From positions 1 to 7,698 of the forward strand of contig CAMLNK010000164.1 in NCBI GenBank assembly GCA_946481035.1: a stretch of DNA of 7,698 bases, written 5' to 3'. Numbering within the stretch: position 1 is the stretch's first letter; each line of letters begins with the position of its first letter. The notes beneath the pieces are model-generated. The model had not been told where the DNA came from and ran no database searches. It was given only the letters and a program-made list of their open reading frames with translations. Position numbers and translations under genes: made by a program. This document shows positions 6,840-7,698 of this stretch, in pieces. Origin of the DNA: an uncultured Dyadobacter sp. (GTDB lineage Bacteria; Bacteroidota; Bacteroidia; Cytophagales; Spirosomataceae).

Positions 6840-7676
6840 ATGAATTACATCGAACTGGATTTGAAAGTGGACCCCGAGTTTTCGGAGATATTGATGGCGG
6901 AGCTGGGCGAGGCGGGATTTGAATCGTTTGTCGAGACCGACGAAGGCTTGCTCGCGTACATTCAGGAAGAACAATTTAAGGAGGAGGCCATCACCGGAAT
7001 TACAGCCAAATACCTGGATTTAACGACAATAGCCGCAACCTGGAAATCGTTAGAAAGAAGAAACTGGAACGAGGAGTGGGAAAAAAGCTACGAGCCGATC
7101 GAGGTGGGTGACCAGGTGCGCGTGCGGGCAACGTTTCATGAGCCCGATCCCTCTTTTAAATATGATTTGCTGATCCAGCCCAAAATGTCGTTCGGCACAG
7201 GGCACCACGAAACAACGTGGCTTGTGATGAACGAGCAACTTAACCTGCCCCATGAACGTCTTTCGATCATGGATGTGGGCTGCGGGACCGGGATCCTGGC
7301 GATTCTGGCGCACAAATTGGGCGCTTCGCATTTGCTGGGCTTCGATATCGACGAATGGGCTGTGGAGAATACGCGCGAGAATTTCGCGATGAATGCGCTT
7401 CCCGCCGATTCGGAAGTGTTCCAGGGAACGATACAGGATGTGCCGGAAGAGAAAATTTTCGGTGGAATTCTGGCAAATATCAACCGGAATATCCTGCTGG
7501 CGGAGATCCAAAAGTATGTGAAACACCTCGAACCCGGCGGATGGCTGGTTACGAGCGGGTTTTATGAGACCGACCAGACCGATATCGAGCAATGCGCCGC
7601 AGAAAACGGTCTGAAAAAGCTGAGGTCCAATACGCGCAACCAGTGGGCAACCGTTGTTTTTGAAAAAATCAAATAG
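6840..7676 (+). CDS. prmA: Ribosomal protein L11 methyltransferase
   Basis: PrmA is a cytoplasmic S-adenosylmethionine-dependent methyltransferase that methylates amino groups of ribosomal protein L11. The 278-residue product is slightly shorter than the E. coli enzyme (293 residues) and has the family's two-part layout. An N-terminal substrate-recognition domain covers about residues 1-65 (MNYIELDLKVDPEFSEILM). A linker containing NWNEEWEKSYEPIEVG follows, then a Rossmann-fold methyltransferase domain. Family motifs are PKMSFGTGHHETT (114-126), the SAM-binding loop MDVGCGTGILAI (144-155), the acidic strand end GFDIDEWAVENTREN (167-181) and LANINRNIL (211-219) in the catalytic motif IV position. 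The ATG at 6840 matches the family N-terminus. The gene appears monocistronic within the window, with no clear -7 element upstream and a large palindrome 61 nt before the start. The last 22 nt of the window after the stop show nothing I can assign. Confidence 0.95.
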   Translation: MNYIELDLKVDPEFSEILMAELGEAGFESFVETDEGLLAYIQEEQFKEEAITGITAKYLDLTTIAATWKSLERRNWNEEWEKSYEPIEVGDQVRVRATFHEPDPSFKYDLLIQPKMSFGTGHHETTWLVMNEQLNLPHERLSIMDVGCGTGILAILAHKLGASHLLGFDIDEWAVENTRENFAMNALPADSEVFQGTIQDVPEEKIFGGILANINRNILLAEIQKYVKHLEPGGWLVTSGFYETDQTDIEQCAAENGLKKLRSNTRNQWATVVFEKIK

Positions 7677-7698
7677 TCCATTAGCTAATTGCTGAAAG

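Noticed and set aside
7050..7592. A 180-codon minus-strand open frame opposite prmA
   Set aside because: It is antisense to conserved methyltransferase motifs and has no recognisable protein features.
7677..7698. Possible start of a terminator after prmA (ATTAGCTAAT)
   Set aside because: The window ends before any stem or T-run can be confirmed.

Overview
The window looks like a chromosomal segment from a Bacteroidota bacterium, most likely Cytophagales and perhaps close to Dyadobacter. That placement rests on three things: the protein types (a GT3 glycogen synthase, a stand-alone NuoD with a Bacteroidota-style C-terminus, a GHL10 lipoprotein with a fibronectin-like tail), upstream elements matching the Bacteroidota -7 promoter consensus TAnnTTTG, and the near absence of Shine-Dalgarno sequences. 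The genus is inference. Most of the window is ordinary housekeeping DNA. I found no CRISPR array, transposon, phage gene, tRNA or rRNA.

Layout. From 73 to 1083 (+) lies aspartate-semialdehyde dehydrogenase (asd). It converges on a minus-strand pair, and a perfect 21-bp hairpin (1095-1142) separates them. The pair is transcribed leftward: a GHL10 glycoside-hydrolase-like envelope protein (3939 down to 2371), then nuoD (2368 down to 1151), with only 2 nt between them. A 328-nt divergent promoter region (3940-4267) separates this pair from a plus-strand GT3 glycogen synthase (4268-6082), which ends at a good intrinsic terminator (6092-6125). That terminator also serves a small minus-strand toxin-antitoxin operon, a VapB/DUF2281-like antitoxin (6655 down to 6428) and a PIN-domain toxin (6428 down to 6138). 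A 184-nt spacer carrying a large palindrome (6729-6779) follows. The last gene is prmA, ribosomal protein L11 methyltransferase (6840-7676, +).

How the genes relate. asd, nuoD, glycogen synthase and prmA belong to unrelated core pathways: amino-acid synthesis, respiration, storage polymer synthesis and ribosome modification. The only clear operons are GHL10-nuoD, an odd pairing that leaves nuoD apart from nuoC and nuoE within this window, and antitoxin-toxin.

The most notable anomaly is the PIN toxin. It is about 30 residues short, and its sequence reads as if an internal block carrying the C-terminal catalytic acidic residues had been removed while the domain's last strand was kept. This suggests a decayed or neutralised toxin beside an intact antitoxin. 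The toxin-antitoxin module is also flanked by two palindromes that share the same 7-bp half-sites. I see no convincing evidence of a wholly new multi-gene system here.
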